Made by a program: the position numbers and the translations under genes. From Aphanothece hegewaldii CCALA 016 (lineage in GTDB: Bacteria > Cyanobacteriota > Cyanobacteriia > Cyanobacteriales > Microcystaceae): a stretch of 64,000 bases of DNA. Shown here in pieces: positions 27,005 to 36,817 of the stretch (position 1 is its first letter; each line of letters opens with the position of its first letter). Where the stretch lies: NCBI RefSeq assembly GCF_003007785.1, contig NZ_PXOH01000025.1:1-64000 (forward strand), in the 5' to 3' direction. Below the pieces are notes generated by a model. That model saw nothing but the letters and a program-made list of their open reading frames with translations. It did not search any database and was not told the DNA's origin.

Positions 27005-28591
27005 ATGGAAAATTTACAACTCTGGCAAAGATATCAAGACTGGCTTTATTATCACGCGGGACTGGGATTATATGTTGATATCAGTCGGATGCGGTTTGAT
27101 GAAAGCTTAATAGAAACCCTGAAACCCAAATTTGATCAAGCATTTGAGAGTATTCAAGCATTAGAAAATGGTGCGATCGCAAACCCAGACGAAGATCGCA
27201 TGGTAGGGCATTACTGGTTACGAAACCCAGACATTGCACCCACAGAAGACATCAAAAACGAAATCGTTAGCAGCCTACAAGATATTGACACTTTTGTGCA
27301 AAAAGTTCATACGGGAGCAATCAAACCTCCACAAGCCTTTAAATTTACCGATATCCTTTCCGTTGGGATTGGGGGGTCTGCACTTGGTCCCCAGTTCGTT
27401 GCCGAGGCTCTAGCGCTCGATACTGCCCCAATGAATATACATTTCATAGACAATACCGACCCTACGGGAATCGATCGCATTTTCACTCGTCTTAAAGATC
27501 GTCTCAAAAGTACCCTCGTCATCATCACCAGTAAATCTGGTGGCACACCCGAAACCCGTAACGGAATGCTAGAAGTTAAAGCAGCCTATGAAAACCAAGG
27601 TTTAGACTTTGCTCAACACGCCGTAGCAATTACTATGACGGGTAGTAAGATGTACGAATTTGCTAAATCTGGTGGTTGGTTAGCGATTTTCCCGATGTTT
27701 GACTGGGTGGGGGGGCGAACCTCCGAACTTTCCGCCGTGGGATTATTACCCGCAGCCTTACAGGGTATTGATATTCATCAAATGCTCGAAGGTGCGAAGA
27801 TTATGGATGAAGCCACCCGTATTCGAGATATTAAAACAAATCCTGCTGTCTTACTTGCTATGAGTTGGTATCATTCTGGTAACGGCAAAGGCGAAAAAGA
27901 TATGGTGATGCTTCCTTATAAAGATAGCCTTTTACTCTTTAGCCGCTATCTGCAACAATTAATCATGGAATCTTTAGGCAAAGAAAAAGATTTAGATGGT
28001 AATACGGTTTATCAGGGAATTGCCGTTTATGGGAACAAAGGTTCTACCGATCAACACGCTTATGTGCAACAACTCCGAGAAGGTGTACCCAATTTCTTTG
28101 TAACATTTGTTGAAGTATTAGAAGATCGTGAAGGAACATCAATAGAAGTCGAACCTGGTGTAACTTCTGGCGACTATTTATCGGGTTTATTACAAGGAAC
28201 CCGTCAAGCTTTGTATGAAAATCATCGTGACTCGGTTACGATAACCATTCCTCAAGTGAATGCACTCACCGTTGGCGCATTAATCGCACTTTATGAGCGT
28301 ACAGTTAGTTTATATGCTTGTTTGGTCAATATCAACGCCTATCATCAACCTGGTGTAGAAGCGGGTAAAAAAGCGGCTGCATCAATCCTAGAATTACAAA
28401 ATAAAGTTGTAGAAGCTATCGAGAGTGCCAGTGAATCATTAGATATAACGACTCTAGCAGATCGTTCAGGTGCAACAGATCAAATTGAAGCCGTTTATAA
28501 AATTGTCCGTCATTTAGCAGCCAACAAACGAGGCATTAAGTTAGAAGGGGATTTCAGTAAACCCTCTAGTTTAAAAGTTTCCGCAGCGTAA
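27005..28591 (+). CDS. pgi: Glucose-6-phosphate isomerase
   Basis: Pgi interconverts glucose 6-phosphate and fructose 6-phosphate in glycolysis, gluconeogenesis and the pentose phosphate route. Motifs include [18 protein letters not shown], the sugar-phosphate loop [41 protein letters not shown] and a His-containing end. The length of 528 fits cyanobacterial Pgi. It is transcribed alone, with a strong terminator immediately after. Confidence 0.96.
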   Translation: MENLQLWQRYQDWLYYHAGLGLYVDISRMRFDESLIETLKPKFDQAFESIQALENGAIANPDEDRMVGHYWLRNPDIAPTEDIKNEIVSSLQDIDTFVQKVHTGAIKPPQAFKFTDILSVGIGGSALGPQFVAEALALDTAPMNIHFIDNTDPTGIDRIFTRLKDRLKSTLVIITSKSGGTPETRNGMLEVKAAYENQGLDFAQHAVAITMTGSKMYEFAKSGGWLAIFPMFDWVGGRTSELSAVGLLPAALQGIDIHQMLEGAKIMDEATRIRDIKTNPAVLLAMSWYHSGNGKGEKDMVMLPYKDSLLLFSRYLQQLIMESLGKEKDLDGNTVYQGIAVYGNKGSTDQHAYVQQLREGVPNFFVTFVEVLEDREGTSIEVEPGVTSGDYLSGLLQGTRQALYENHRDSVTITIPQVNALTVGALIALYERTVSLYACLVNINAYHQPGVEAGKKAAASILELQNKVVEAIESASESLDITTLADRSGATDQIEAVYKIVRHLAANKRGIKLEGDFSKPSSLKVSAA

Positions 28592-28603
28592 AGATTAAAT
28601 TTG

Positions 28604-28626
28604 GGTGGGCATTTGCTCACCTTTTT
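28604..28626 (+). terminator. Rho-independent terminator of pgi
   Basis: GGTGGGC and GCTCACC pair (one G-T pair) around a four-base loop and are followed by TTTTT, 13 bp after the pgi stop. Confidence 0.8.
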
Positions 28627-28732
28627 CTAAGTTTTTTAATATTAAGATTTAGCAACAAATATTTTTGAAAAAATAGCACCTAAATGGTATCTTATTCACG
28701 ATCACGGTAGTATTATTACGCACTCATAATCT

Positions 28733-29185
28733 ATGGAAAGCATCAAAAACTATTATTTAATTACGGATAATATTGCGACATCAGGGCAACCGACAACCGA
28801 TCAATTTACTGAAATTGCTCAAGCTGGCTATAAAATAGTGATTAATTTAGCACTTCCATCATCAGATAATGCTTTACCCGATGAAGGTGCGATCGTTACT
28901 CAACTAGGAATGATTTATCTTCATATTCCTGTGATTTGGGATTCTCCAAAAATTGAGGATTTACAATTCTTTTGTGAAGTCATGGAATCTACGAAAAAAC
29001 ATAAAGTTTGGGTACACTGCGCTTTAAACATGAGAGTGTCGTGTTTTATGTATCTTTATCGCAAACTGATTCTAAAGTTACCTGAAATACAAGCTCAATA
29101 TCCAATGACAGAACTTTGGCAACCTAACAAGATTTGGCAGCAATTTATTCAAGAAGCCGAAGCAAATTTAATCACTTTCTGTTAA
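28733..29185 (+). CDS. Protein tyrosine phosphatase family protein
   Basis: The 150-residue protein starts with a short 'NYYLITDNIATSGQPT' region typical of beta-lactamase-hydrolase-like or DSP-type phosphatases ('...f.v.dgl.tsGQPt..q'), then GYKIVINLALPSS. The P-loop is HCALNMRVS, a C-x5-R cysteine-phosphatase signature with the Arg in place. The substrate is unknown. Its 3' end overlaps the converging hisC gene by 4 bp. Confidence 0.8.
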   Translation: MESIKNYYLITDNIATSGQPTTDQFTEIAQAGYKIVINLALPSSDNALPDEGAIVTQLGMIYLHIPVIWDSPKIEDLQFFCEVMESTKKHKVWVHCALNMRVSCFMYLYRKLILKLPEIQAQYPMTELWQPNKIWQQFIQEAEANLITFC

Positions 29186-30222
29186 TTCATAATATCTTTA
29201 ATCGCTTTTAATAAACAATCAGTTTCTTCATCAGTACCAATAGAAATACGAACATAATCAGTAATACGCGGATGACTGAAATATCGTACTAATACTTTAC
29301 GCTCTTTTAGTTTATTATAAAACTCTTTGGCGGTCATCCATTGGGGAGAAGCTAAAACAAAATTAGACTCAGAATCAAAAACAATAAAACCCATTTCTCG
29401 TAAAGACGTAATCAAACGACTACGAGTTTGGCGAACTTTTTGCCAAATGTTTTGAAAATAAGCATTATGTTCAAAGGCTGCCGTTCCCAAAGTTTGAGCA
29501 ATTCGATCTAAATTATAAGAATCCCGTACTTTGTCCATTTGTTCAATAATCGCAGTAGAAGCAATACCAAATCCTACCCGCATCCCTGCTAAACTATAAC
29601 TTTTAGACATAGTACGACTAATAATTACATTGTCGTATTTTTCTAAGAAATCTAAATGATTATCATCAGAAAAATCCACATAAGCTTCATCGATTAAAAC
29701 GATACCGCTTGCATTTTTACAGGTTTCTTCTAGGTATTCTCGGTTGAGGTGTTTGCCGAGTGGAGGGTTAGGAGAAGCAAGAAAGATTAATTTAGCGTTA
29801 CTGCAAATAATCGGCGAATCTAATTCAAATTTATCATTTGTTGTAAATCGTGTAATGTTTGCTCCATGTACCTTAGTAATGGTTTCATACAATGAATAAG
29901 TTAAATCTAAAAATGCAACGGTTTCACTAGGATTAACAAAGGTTCGTACTGCAATATTTAGAATATCATCCGAACCGTTTCCCGCTAAAACTTGTTCAAC
30001 AGATACACCAAATACTTTTGCTGCTGCTTGGCGTAATTTTTTTGATATTGGATCTGGATATAATCTTACTTTATCTAGTTCTGTTTGTAGGGTTTGAAAT
30101 ATTTCTTTAGGTGGTGGATAAGGGTTCTCATTTGTATTAAGTTTTATAAAATCATTCGTCTGGGGTTGTTCTCCTGGAGTATAACCGGGGGTTTTACTTA
30201 CACAATCTCGTATCGGTAACAT
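29182..30222 (-). CDS. hisC: Histidinol-phosphate aminotransferase
   Basis: HisC transfers an amino group to imidazole acetol phosphate in histidine synthesis. The 346-residue fold-type I PLP enzyme has the start KLNTNENPYPPPKE, the AGNGSDDIL motif, ASPNPPLGKHL, IDEAYVDFS (PLP Asp), and SRTMSKSYSLAGMRVGF with the PLP Lys in MSKSYS. The Arg that binds substrate phosphate is near DYVRISIG at the C-terminus. It stands alone, with no other his genes nearby, as is common in cyanobacteria. Confidence 0.92.
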   Translation of the reverse strand: MLPIRDCVSKTPGYTPGEQPQTNDFIKLNTNENPYPPPKEIFQTLQTELDKVRLYPDPISKKLRQAAAKVFGVSVEQVLAGNGSDDILNIAVRTFVNPSETVAFLDLTYSLYETITKVHGANITRFTTNDKFELDSPIICSNAKLIFLASPNPPLGKHLNREYLEETCKNASGIVLIDEAYVDFSDDNHLDFLEKYDNVIISRTMSKSYSLAGMRVGFGIASTAIIEQMDKVRDSYNLDRIAQTLGTAAFEHNAYFQNIWQKVRQTRSRLITSLREMGFIVFDSESNFVLASPQWMTAKEFYNKLKERKVLVRYFSHPRITDYVRISIGTDEETDCLLKAIKDIMN

Positions 30223-30302
30223 CGGGTTTATTTTTGCTACGAATGCAACAAGAATAGTATATCGTTCTTGCGGGACTACTGCACGAAATAAAAACTAAAA
30301 TA

Positions 30303-30983
30303 TTATTTTAAGGTTTTATTTTCGTTTTGAGAAACCATTTGAGTATCTAAAGCTTTTTTAGAAATTTTAGTCACATAAACTGTAACAACAACTGTCGCCA
30401 CTAATCCAACAATATACAATCCCCATTCTAGCGATGTTTTTTCTCTTCCTCCTGTTCCTAGAGTTGCGATGTCACCTACTAATGAACCAATATAGACAAA
30501 CATAATGGTTCCGGGTAACATCCCAATACAAGAGGCTAAAATATAGTCTTTGAGAGAAATTTGAGTTAACCCAAAAGCATAATTTAGAAATACAAAGGGA
30601 AATAGTGGAGAAAGACGCGTTAATCCGACAATTTTCCATCCTTCTTGGGCAACTGCTTCATCAATTGCTTTAAATCTTGGTTGTTTGTCGATTAATTTAG
30701 ATACCCATCCTCTCGCTAAATATCGTCCCGCTAAAAAAGCTGAGATAGCCGCTAAATTAGAGGCGACAATCACTAATAAAGAGCCTTTCACTACACCATA
30801 AATCGCTCCTGCACCAAGGGTTAAAATCGCCCCTGAGAGTAAGAGAATACTGGCTACAATATAGACAAAAGTAAAGGCAAAGTATCCCCCTATACCTAGT
30901 CCATCAATCCATTCTAGAAGACCTTGTAATCCATTTTGGATAGACAAAGTAAGCCCTAAGTAATTTGTTGCGACTATTGTCAT
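30303..30983 (-). CDS. TVP38/TMEM64 (DedA-superfamily) membrane protein
   Basis: The 226-residue polytopic protein has the family motif FLAGRYLARGWV and GLTRLSPLFPFVFLNYAFGLT, with GMLPGTIMFVYIGS further on. The VTT domain covers about 60-190. Family members act in lipid or ion transport; the precise role here is unknown. It is the third gene in the order arsM, arsS, this gene. The same order is remembered from Synechocystis 6803 (slr0303-slr0305), suggesting a conserved link with arsenic handling. Confidence 0.88.
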   Translation of the reverse strand: MTIVATNYLGLTLSIQNGLQGLLEWIDGLGIGGYFAFTFVYIVASILLLSGAILTLGAGAIYGVVKGSLLVIVASNLAAISAFLAGRYLARGWVSKLIDKQPRFKAIDEAVAQEGWKIVGLTRLSPLFPFVFLNYAFGLTQISLKDYILASCIGMLPGTIMFVYIGSLVGDIATLGTGGREKTSLEWGLYIVGLVATVVVTVYVTKISKKALDTQMVSQNENKTLK

Positions 30984-31020
30984 AAAAATAATGATAAATT
31001 TTAATATTTTAATTAATATT

Positions 31021-32004
31021 TTAGACTAATGCGCCACCACAACTCGAACCACTTCCCGCAGTACATCCATAACAATAAGATGCGGTTTTAATTTCTTTGA
31101 TAATATCTAAGTTATTCAGTTCTAATAATTTTGATACGGTTAAAATTTCTCCATTAACTGTTGTTGCTGGTATATTTTCCATTTGATTAAAATCACAATC
31201 ATAAACTTGGCCTAAATAGTCTATTGAAAGTTGATTTAAACACATTAAACCAGAAAGCGTATTAAAATTGTAATTAGTTTCTAAAAACTTTAGATAAGGA
31301 TAATAAAGATGTTGGTTTTTTAAATAATTTTTGGTTCTGCCTATGGGTAAATTAATAATTGTAAATAAATGATTGAAAACAATTCCAAAGTGTTCTAATA
31401 AATATTTTTTATAATCTTGTTCTAGTTGGATTTGATTAGGTGCTAAAGAAAATTTTTCACTTTTAGGAACTTGCGGATTATAAACTAAATATAAAACTAA
31501 ATTTGGCTCTTTTCCATATCCAAGCTTATTTAATTTTTGTATTGCTTGAATCGATTTTTGATAAACTCCTGAACCTCTTTGTTGATTTACATTATCCTCT
31601 AAATAGCAAGGCATTGACGCAACAACTCTTAAGTGATGTTTAGCAAAATAGTTAGGTAAATCTGTAAATTGCTTTTCAAAAAAAATCGTTAAATTTGATC
31701 TAACAATCACTTCTTTATTTAACTTTCTCGCTGCTTCTACTATGGGTTTAAAACCATAATTCATTTCAGGTGCGCCACCTGTAATATCAACGGTTTCAAT
31801 TTGGGGAAATTGTTCGATTAATTTGATTAATTGCTGACAAATTTCGGAGGATAATTCTTCAGTACGTTTCGGACTTGCTTCAACATGACAATGATGACAA
31901 GCTAAATTACATTTACGTCCTAGATTAATTTGTAAAACAGTGATTTTCTGTTTAATTAATGGGGTTTTAATTTGCTCTTGAAAAGGGGTGATAGATTGAA
32001 CCAT
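31021..32004 (-). CDS. arsS: Arsenosugar biosynthesis radical SAM protein
   Basis: The 327-residue radical SAM enzyme has the CNLACHHC motif (CxxxCxxC, iron-sulfur cluster) after LQINLGRK, a GGAPEMNYGF stretch, and the ArsS C-terminal cysteine cluster CYGCTAGSGSSCGG. In some bacteria a selenocysteine is found in this tail; here all codons are Cys. ArsS is thought to attach the deoxyadenosyl group of SAM to dimethylarsenic to start arsenosugars. It sits between arsM and the TVP38-type gene, with a hairpin repeat in the arsM-arsS gap. Confidence 0.88.
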   Translation of the reverse strand: MVQSITPFQEQIKTPLIKQKITVLQINLGRKCNLACHHCHVEASPKRTEELSSEICQQLIKLIEQFPQIETVDITGGAPEMNYGFKPIVEAARKLNKEVIVRSNLTIFFEKQFTDLPNYFAKHHLRVVASMPCYLEDNVNQQRGSGVYQKSIQAIQKLNKLGYGKEPNLVLYLVYNPQVPKSEKFSLAPNQIQLEQDYKKYLLEHFGIVFNHLFTIINLPIGRTKNYLKNQHLYYPYLKFLETNYNFNTLSGLMCLNQLSIDYLGQVYDCDFNQMENIPATTVNGEILTVSKLLELNNLDIIKEIKTASYCYGCTAGSGSSCGGALV

Positions 32005-32032
32005 GAATAATTATAATTGCTTAGGTTATTTT

Positions 32033-32060
32033 TTTTAAGGGTTTAAAGACCAAACCCATA
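32033..32060. repeat. Dispersed hairpin repeat between arsM and arsS
   Basis: AAGGGTTTAAAGACC is followed by AAACCCATAC, a shortened, imperfect member of the TAGGGGTTTGG family in the 60-bp gap between two operon genes. Confidence 0.45.
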
Positions 32061-32064
32061 CAAA

Positions 32065-33237
32065 TTAACAACATTCATCAGGAATACAACAAGCAGAATC
32101 ATCATTCATTACAGTCATGCGATAGTCTTGTCCTTTTGTTTCTTTAGAATGACGAATTGCTTTTCCTTTACAACTAAATTGAGTGGCTTTTTCTAAAGGG
32201 ATATCTTCATAAGAAGGAACTGGAATAATATCGTTTGCATAAGGACTATTTGGATTCGTTAAGATGTTATATGTTTTATCACAAACGGCCATTCTTTCAC
32301 CTCTACATAAAGTATGACCATCATCATCTTGAACTTGTTTCCAGGGTCCCTTGTAGATAATAGCTTGTTTACGTTCTAAACAAAGTCCGTCTTTTCCTTT
32401 ATAGGCACGAACCGTCATTGAACGAAATTCTATACCATCAATTGTTTGCCAAGGTGTTGTTTCTCGTTTAAGTATTTCAACGCCATAAAATCCCGCTTCT
32501 TCAAACATTTTTAAGAATGTATCTTCCCGAAATGCACCCGCAATACAGCCACTCCATAAGTCAGGATTATTTAATATTTCTGGTGTTGGATCTTCATCAC
32601 AAACAATATCAGAAATAACCGCTCGTCCGCCTCTTTTTAGAACTCGATAAATTTCTTTAAAAAGTTGCTGTTTATCTTGAGGACGCACTAAGTTTAAGAC
32701 ACAATTAGAAATGACCACATCAATGCTATTATCGGCAATTAATGGAGAATCGGAACGTAAGCGATCGCATTCTAACTCAAAATCTTTCCACTGTTCTAGA
32801 GACGTAATTGGATTGTTTTGTAACCAAGCTTCGACTTGAGCTAAATCTAGCGTTAAATCTTGGATTTTCCCCTTGACAAAATGTGTATTGTGGTATCCAA
32901 CTTTATCAGCAATTTCAGATTGATAGTGACGGGCAATTTTTAGCATATCATCATTAAAATCGACACCAATCACTTGACCTGATGCACCAACTTTTTGAGC
33001 AATGATATAACAATTTTTTCCTGCACCAGAACCAAGATCTAAAACGGTTTCGCTCTTCAAAATATAACGAGTTGGATCACCACAACCGTAATCTTTTTCG
33101 AGAATTTCTTGAGGAAGAATTGATAAATAGTTTCCCTCATAGCTCGTTGGACAACATAAACTGTCTTCTTTTTGTTTAGCACCTGCTTGATAGCGTTCTA
33201 AAACAGTTCCTTCAACATCATAAGTCAGGTCAACCAT
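32065..33237 (-). CDS. arsM: Arsenite S-adenosylmethionine methyltransferase
   Basis: ArsM methylates As(III). The 390-residue protein has the SAM motif VLDLGSGAGKNCYIIAQKVG, the post-I part ASGQVIGVDFND, and SNCVLNLV with one arsenic-binding Cys. CCPTSYEGNY at the start and the C-terminal CCIPDECC supply further cysteines; the insert with AFREDTF and the long C-terminal domain (350 to the end) fit the arsenosugar-type ArsM. It is the first gene of the arsM-arsS-TVP38 group, 90 bp downstream of sasA on the same strand. Confidence 0.92.
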   Translation of the reverse strand: MVDLTYDVEGTVLERYQAGAKQKEDSLCCPTSYEGNYLSILPQEILEKDYGCGDPTRYILKSETVLDLGSGAGKNCYIIAQKVGASGQVIGVDFNDDMLKIARHYQSEIADKVGYHNTHFVKGKIQDLTLDLAQVEAWLQNNPITSLEQWKDFELECDRLRSDSPLIADNSIDVVISNCVLNLVRPQDKQQLFKEIYRVLKRGGRAVISDIVCDEDPTPEILNNPDLWSGCIAGAFREDTFLKMFEEAGFYGVEILKRETTPWQTIDGIEFRSMTVRAYKGKDGLCLERKQAIIYKGPWKQVQDDDGHTLCRGERMAVCDKTYNILTNPNSPYANDIIPVPSYEDIPLEKATQFSCKGKAIRHSKETKGQDYRMTVMNDDSACCIPDECC

Positions 33238-33327
33238 ATGTCAATAAATCTATATTTTGGACTAAGAATAAAATCGACTGAGCCATTTACGTTCATCTCT
33301 TAAGATTAATGTAACTTACCTAGAACT

Positions 33328-34509
33328 TTAAGGACAAACGGGTAAAGTAAAATTAAAACAACTGCCCTCACCTAAGACACTATCGACCCAAAGATGTCCA
33401 TGATGGGCGCGAATGACTTTTCGACATAAAGATAATCCTAAACCATAACCGTCTTTAGCTTTGTCACGTTCGAGACGTACTCGCGCCTCAAAAATCGAGT
33501 CTTGCTGTGCTTCGGGAATACCAGGGCCTGTATCACAAACGCTCAATTGTACTTTTTGGTTGGTACGATGGATCACAGAAACAGAAATTTTTCCCCCTTC
33601 TGGTGTGTATTTTGCCGCATTATCGAGTAAATTGATAATAGCTTGGCGAATCAATTCAGGATCGGCGTAAACTGGTGGTAAATCTTGAGGTAAGTCAACT
33701 TCTAGAATTTGGGCTTTGTCTTGAAAACGCTTACAGAATTGTTCTAGCACTTCTTCACACAAAGGCTGTAAATATAGACAGGTATGATTTACCGTAAACT
33801 CAGATTGATTATGTCGTGACGCTTCTAACAAATCGGTAATCAGTCGATTCATAATGCGAAACTGATTTTTAGCTTGTTGATACAATTGTTCTTTAAGCTG
33901 TCGAGTGCGATCGTTTTCGGGTTGAGCCTGTACTAATTCTAGTGTTTCGAGTGCGATCGAAGCGGCGGTTAGAGGGCTGCGTAAATCATGAGCTAACAAC
34001 GCCAATACTTGATCTTTAAACTTTAATTGTGCCTGTAATTCCTCTTTTTCTTTTTTGAAACGGAACACCTCATCAGAAAGTCGAATGAGTTCTGCTGAAT
34101 ATTCAACCGATGCTACTCCATCAGATTTAGAATTACCATTACTCATTTCTTTTGTTTGTTGTTCTCCTATTGCCTTTAACCAACGTCCCCACCATTTTTT
34201 TAACTGTTCTAGCAAATTACTGCCAGCTAAAACATGACGAGGTCCTGGGGCAATTTTGACTAATGCGGGAGTGGCAACTAGGCGAAAATGCTCAACTAAA
34301 TGAGGTTGTTCTTTAATTTCAATGATTTGCAGTTCAGACAAGAAGTCGCCCTGATTGCTTTTAAGATAGACTTGAATCTGATGGATGATCTCTTGAGAAT
34401 TGGGGCGATCATCGACAAACAGCAAAAGCTGAAGCACCTGCGGCGCTGTGGGGGTGTTTCCATTAGAAATTTGAGAATCGTTAGGCTGTAGCACAGAAAT
34501 AGCACTCAA
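33328..34509 (-). CDS. sasA: Circadian adaptive-response sensor kinase SasA
   Basis: SasA reads the KaiC clock phosphorylation state and signals to RpaA. The 393 residues begin with a KaiB-like thioredoxin-fold domain (about 25-110: VLQLLLFVDDRPNSQ, then FRLVATPALVKIAPGPRHVLAG), then a linker and HisKA with the H-box LLAHDLRSPL (His174), and HATPase_c with NLLDNAAKYTPEGG, DTGPGIPE and GLGLSLCRKV. Kai genes and RpaA are not in this window. It is divergent from the GH57 gene. Confidence 0.95.
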   Translation of the reverse strand: MSAISVLQPNDSQISNGNTPTAPQVLQLLLFVDDRPNSQEIIHQIQVYLKSNQGDFLSELQIIEIKEQPHLVEHFRLVATPALVKIAPGPRHVLAGSNLLEQLKKWWGRWLKAIGEQQTKEMSNGNSKSDGVASVEYSAELIRLSDEVFRFKKEKEELQAQLKFKDQVLALLAHDLRSPLTAASIALETLELVQAQPENDRTRQLKEQLYQQAKNQFRIMNRLITDLLEASRHNQSEFTVNHTCLYLQPLCEEVLEQFCKRFQDKAQILEVDLPQDLPPVYADPELIRQAIINLLDNAAKYTPEGGKISVSVIHRTNQKVQLSVCDTGPGIPEAQQDSIFEARVRLERDKAKDGYGLGLSLCRKVIRAHHGHLWVDSVLGEGSCFNFTLPVCP

Positions 34510-34647
34510 TGGGCTAAAAAAATAACAGTCGAAACAAGAAAATTTTGCATTTTACTACTTCTATCATTTTAGAAGCTTAAGATAGTATAAAATCTACTCA
34601 ACATCATCGTAAAATTTTATTCACATAAAAGTAATAGTGGAATTGTT

Positions 34648-36237
34648 ATGGCTTTTGGCTATGTTGCCCTTGTCCTCCATGCTCACCTGCCGTTTGTACG
34701 CCATCCAGAAAGTGACTATGTTTTAGAGGAAGAATGGTTATTTGAAGCAATTACAGAGACTTATATTCCTCTGCTCCATGTATTTGAAGGTTTAAAGCGA
34801 GATGGCATTGACTTCAAAATGACCATGAGTATGACACCGCCCTTGGTGTCGATGTTGCGAGATCCTTTATTACAAGATCGTTTTGAGGATCATCTATCTT
34901 TACTCGAAGAACTGGCAGAAAAAGAAGTTGACCACAATAAAGATAATGGTCACGTCCGTTATCTAGCGGAACATTACGTCGAATCCTTCGCTCAAATTCG
35001 GGCTACATGGGAACGCTACGATCGAGATTTAGTCGGGGCTTTTAAACAATTTCTCGATAGCAATAACCTCGAAATTATTACCTGTGGGGCGACACATGGA
35101 TATTTTCCCCTAATGAAAATGTATCCCCAAGCGGTTTGGGCGCAAATTAAGGTCGCCTGTGAACACTATGAGGAAACCTTTGGTCGTCCCCCTAAAGGGA
35201 TTTGGTTGCCTGAATGTGCCTATTTTGAAGGCGTAGAACGGATGCTTGCTGATGCAGGACTCCGTTACTTTTTAGTCGATGGTCACGGAATCTTATACGC
35301 TCGTCCGCGTCCCCGTTATGGTTCATATGCACCTATTTATACAGAATCGGGTGTCGCTGCTTTTGGGCGAGATCATGAATCATCGCAGCAGGTTTGGTCT
35401 TCTCAAGTGGGTTATCCTGGTGATCCAGTTTATCGGGAATTTTATAAGGATCTTGGATGGGAAGCCGAATACGAATACATTAAGCCCTATATTATGCCCA
35501 ACGGTCAACGGAAAAATACAGGGATTAAATACCACCGTATTACCAGTAGACAAGCTGGTTTATCGGATAAAGCCCTCTATGATCCTTATTGGGCAAAAGA
35601 AAAAGCCGCCGAACACGCTGCCAATTTTATGTACAACCGTGAACAGCAAGTGGGCAATTTAGCAAATATCATGCAACGTGCGCCCTTGGTGGTTTCTCCC
35701 TATGATGCTGAATTATTCGGTCACTGGTGGTATGAGGGTCCTTGGTTTATCGATTTTCTCTTCCGTAAGTCTTGGTACGACCAAAATGTTTATGAGATGA
35801 CTCATTTAGCGGACTATTTACGCTATAATCCCACTCAACAAGTTTGCCGTCCATCCCAGTCGAGTTGGGGTTATAAGGGATTTCATGAATATTGGCTCAA
35901 TGAAACAAATACTTGGATTTATCCCCATTTACACAAAGCGGCCGAACGTATGATCGAATTGGGTACACGGGAACCCGCAGACGAGTTAGAATGGCGAGCT
36001 TTAAATCAAGCAGCTAGAGAATTACTTTTAGCACAATCTTCGGACTGGGCGTTTATTATGCGGACTGGTACGATGGTTCCTTATGCAGTACGTCGGACTC
36101 GTTCCCATTTGTTACGTCTGAATAAGCTTTATGAAGATATCCACTCAGGTAAAATCGATTCGGGTTGGTTAGAAAAAGTCGAAGAGATCGACAATATTTT
36201 TCCGAATATTAACTATCGCGTTTATCGTCCTTTGTAG
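34648..36237 (+). CDS. GH57 family alpha-glucan enzyme (probable 1,4-alpha-glucan branching enzyme)
   Basis: The 529-residue protein has GH57 motif 1 LHAHLPFVRHPE near the N-terminus, motif 3 region IWLPECAYFEG with the predicted Glu nucleophile, and motif 4 SPYDAELFGHWWYEGP with the catalytic Asp. The C-terminal DUF1957-type helical domain covers about 420-529. Related enzymes branch glycogen, although some GH57 relatives are amylases or amylopullulanases, so the reaction is assigned by family. glgA is 3 kb downstream. Confidence 0.85.
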   Translation: MAFGYVALVLHAHLPFVRHPESDYVLEEEWLFEAITETYIPLLHVFEGLKRDGIDFKMTMSMTPPLVSMLRDPLLQDRFEDHLSLLEELAEKEVDHNKDNGHVRYLAEHYVESFAQIRATWERYDRDLVGAFKQFLDSNNLEIITCGATHGYFPLMKMYPQAVWAQIKVACEHYEETFGRPPKGIWLPECAYFEGVERMLADAGLRYFLVDGHGILYARPRPRYGSYAPIYTESGVAAFGRDHESSQQVWSSQVGYPGDPVYREFYKDLGWEAEYEYIKPYIMPNGQRKNTGIKYHRITSRQAGLSDKALYDPYWAKEKAAEHAANFMYNREQQVGNLANIMQRAPLVVSPYDAELFGHWWYEGPWFIDFLFRKSWYDQNVYEMTHLADYLRYNPTQQVCRPSQSSWGYKGFHEYWLNETNTWIYPHLHKAAERMIELGTREPADELEWRALNQAARELLLAQSSDWAFIMRTGTMVPYAVRRTRSHLLRLNKLYEDIHSGKIDSGWLEKVEEIDNIFPNINYRVYRPL

Positions 36238-36283
36238 TCGTCGAATAGAAAACATTTGTATTAATCGTCAAACAAGAATATCT

Positions 36284-36316
36284 TGTAGGGGTTTGGTCGA
36301 CAAACCCTAATTTTTA
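36284..36316. repeat. Dispersed hairpin repeat after the GH57 gene
   Basis: GTAGGGGTTTGGTCGA is followed by CAAACCCTAATTTTT. It is a near-consensus family member, 46 bp after the stop, with a following T run, so it may serve as a terminator for the GH57 transcript. Confidence 0.65.
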
Positions 36317-36439
36317 ATAAAATGCTTGACATTTTTTATTTTTTGTGTTACTGGGGGAAGGTGTAAGATTTTTCAACTCGATCGCGTTATCTTGGTTTAC
36401 CCTTAAAATTAAAACAACCTACATTCTTGTGTTTTTGTT

Positions 36440-36817
36440 ATGGATATTCTCAGTCTGCTCATTTCTCTTGTGGTGACTGCCATCAGTTTTATCATTATTT
36501 CTAAGCTTCCCATCGGTGTAGAAATTGATAATTTTAAGAAAGCTTTGATTTCTGCGCTAGTTTTTGGGTTACTGAATGCCTTCGTCAGACCTATTATAAG
36601 CTTCTTTGCGTTTCCGTTTACTCTGATTACCTTTGGGTTATTTGCTTTTGTCATTAATGCGATTATATTTGGGTTAGCAGCAGCTTTAGTCCAAGGGTTT
36701 AGATTACGGAATGGGATAATTAGTGCTTTACTGGGTGCGATCGCTTTAGCTTTTGTTAATTCTATCTTAAATCAAATTTTAGTAAGCGTTCTGGGTGCTC
36801 CTGTTCGCGTCAGATAA
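36440..36817 (+). CDS. Phage-holin-family (YvlD-like) small membrane protein
   Basis: The 125-residue protein has about four membrane helices (ILSLLISLVVTAISFIII, ALISALVFGLLNAFVRPII, LITFGLFAFVINAIIFGLAA and one at the end) and the family signature GLLNAFVRPII. The family (Phage_holin_4_2, YvlD) is widespread in chromosomes and is not evidence for a prophage. Its stop overlaps the next start by one base (TAATG), so the two are translated together. Confidence 0.85.
   Translation: MDILSLLISLVVTAISFIIISKLPIGVEIDNFKKALISALVFGLLNAFVRPIISFFAFPFTLITFGLFAFVINAIIFGLAAALVQGFRLRNGIISALLGAIALAFVNSILNQILVSVLGAPVRVR

Noticed and set aside
35279-35662. 127-codon frame inside the GH57 gene
   Set aside because: Same-strand overlapping frame within a conserved enzyme; no family match.
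36440-36817. Holin-like gene as sign of a prophage
   Set aside because: YvlD-type proteins are normal chromosomal genes and no other phage gene is near.
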